Source of the DNA: G965261775 sp965261775 | GTDB lineage: Bacteria > Pseudomonadota > Gammaproteobacteria > Eutrophobiales > Eutrophobiaceae | Assembly (NCBI GenBank): GCA_965261775.1 | Contig: OZ253477.1 | Location: 1,736,001 to 1,800,000 of the forward strand | Length of the DNA stretch: 64,000 bases | Reading direction: 5' to 3' | Part shown: positions 63,648-64,000 of the stretch, one piece after another | Position numbering within the stretch: the first letter of the stretch is position 1 | Layout: the number at the start of each line of letters is the position of its first letter | Notes under the pieces: generated by a model | What the model was told of the DNA's origin: nothing | Database searches by the model: none | Seen by the model: only the letters and a program-made list of their open reading frames with translations | Program-made: the position numbers and the translations under genes

Positions 63648-64000
63648 TTAATCATATACAGTTGTTTTTAGTAATAATGCCAGCATCAGCACAACGATGA
63701 GCATCACTGAAAATATCATGATATTTAAAGTGGCTTTACGGTGATGACTAATCCAGCGCATTATTTTTTGCCTGAGAGACTCTGGTTGTGCATCAATGGC
63801 ATTACCATACATAAAGTGGCGAATGTCGTTGGCAAAGTCGGAGACTGTTGCGTAGCGATCTTCCGGTAAATATCGTGTTGCCTTTGCGACAATAGCTAAT
63901 AACTGTTTCTGTTCATCAGCTTCTTTGGCATAAAGCGATGGCGGATCGATTTGACCGCAGCGGGCTTTCGTTATCACCTCATCACTGTCTTTGCCGTTAA
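63648..64000 (-). CDS. C-terminus of a membrane-anchored Ser/Thr protein kinase (runs off right edge)
   Basis: The frame is open to the window edge; the GTG at 63977 is internal. Visible: the last helices of a Hanks-type kinase domain (LLAIVAKATRYLPEDRYATV, SDFANDIRHFMYGNAIDAQP), then a juxtamembrane basic stretch and one membrane helix (MIFSVMLIVVLMLALLLKTT) with a very short end. The catalytic loop lies outside. The short C-terminal exterior means no large sensor domain follows the helix. Confidence 0.8.
   Translation of the reverse strand, partial: NGKDSDEVITKARCGQIDPPSLYAKEADEQKQLLAIVAKATRYLPEDRYATVSDFANDIRHFMYGNAIDAQPESLRQKIMRWISHHRKATLNIMIFSVMLIVVLMLALLLKTTVYD

Overview
The window reads as a chromosomal segment of a gammaproteobacterium. 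The evidence is gene order as well as gene content. Several neighbourhoods are characteristic of that class: pilQ-aroK-aroB, divergent fur/bamE with rnfH-ratA, coaBC/radC-rpmB-rpmG, algC-argB and pyrE/xth, yggT-proC-yggS beside pilT-pilU, a TIGR02449 gene-zapA-6S RNA, pepP-ubiH-ubiI, petABC-sspAB, rpiA/ilvA, and pcnB-folK-panC-panD. Metabolism is aerobic and respiratory (bc1 complex, ubiquinone hydroxylases, oxygen-dependent HemF) and largely prototrophic where visible (shikimate, arginine, histidine, isoleucine, purine, pyrimidine, pantothenate and heme steps). The species cannot be named from this window. A lone pqqA peptide gene is compatible with, but does not prove, a PQQ-using lifestyle.

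Layout. 1-3300: the 3' part of pilQ, then aroK and aroB, with two intrinsic terminators. 3300-4160: a solitary pqqA on the minus strand, then a decayed spacer. 4160-11180: a MATE exporter, moaB, an RND adaptor/pump pair and an L,D-transpeptidase, closely packed. 11360-18000: a DUF1223 protein, acetate permease actP with its DUF485 partner, fur/bamE, rnfH-ratA and an NSS transporter. 18840-27800: rpmG, rpmB, radC, coaBC, a small membrane protein, algC, argB, a coiled-coil secreted protein, pyrE and xth. 27810-33480: yggT, proC, a broken yggS, then three tandem PilT/PilU-type ATPases. 33500-43230: a PhoX-like protein, a well-supported 6S RNA, zapA, pepP, two ubiquinone hydroxylases, glnS, purC and a beta-carbonic anhydrase. 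43230-46870: a poorly coding zone with a DUF4399 protein, a glycosyltransferase and a dead DegS-type protease. 46870-55850: petABC, sspAB, hisH, hisB, hemF, rpiA and ilvA. 55960-64000: a methyltransferase, a CinA-type protein, panD, panC, a deoxynucleoside kinase, folK, pcnB, an MsbA-like ABC exporter and the C-terminus of a Ser/Thr kinase running off the right edge.

The most striking overall property is erosion. Core genes are intact and often overlap by a few bases, yet they are separated by spacers of 0.4-1.1 kb with no intact genes. Some spacers hold recognisable corpses: yggS; degS/algW with its catalytic serine changed to alanine; a membrane-anchored N-terminal extension of algC; and a frameshifted DUF7009-like gene. 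Genes usually found at these loci (dut, panB, smpB, ygfB, aroE, fau, mutM, hisA/hisF) are not where synteny predicts. This pattern suggests relaxed selection or ongoing genome reduction, as in a host-associated or otherwise specialised lineage, but that is inference.

No CRISPR array, prophage, intact insertion sequence, rRNA or tRNA was seen. Nothing here amounts to a new multi-gene system. The best candidates for genuinely undescribed content are a three-copy dispersed element (about 3.8-4.07 kb, 45.95-46.05 kb and 63.24-63.48 kb), the orphan pqqA, and the triple PilT/U cluster.
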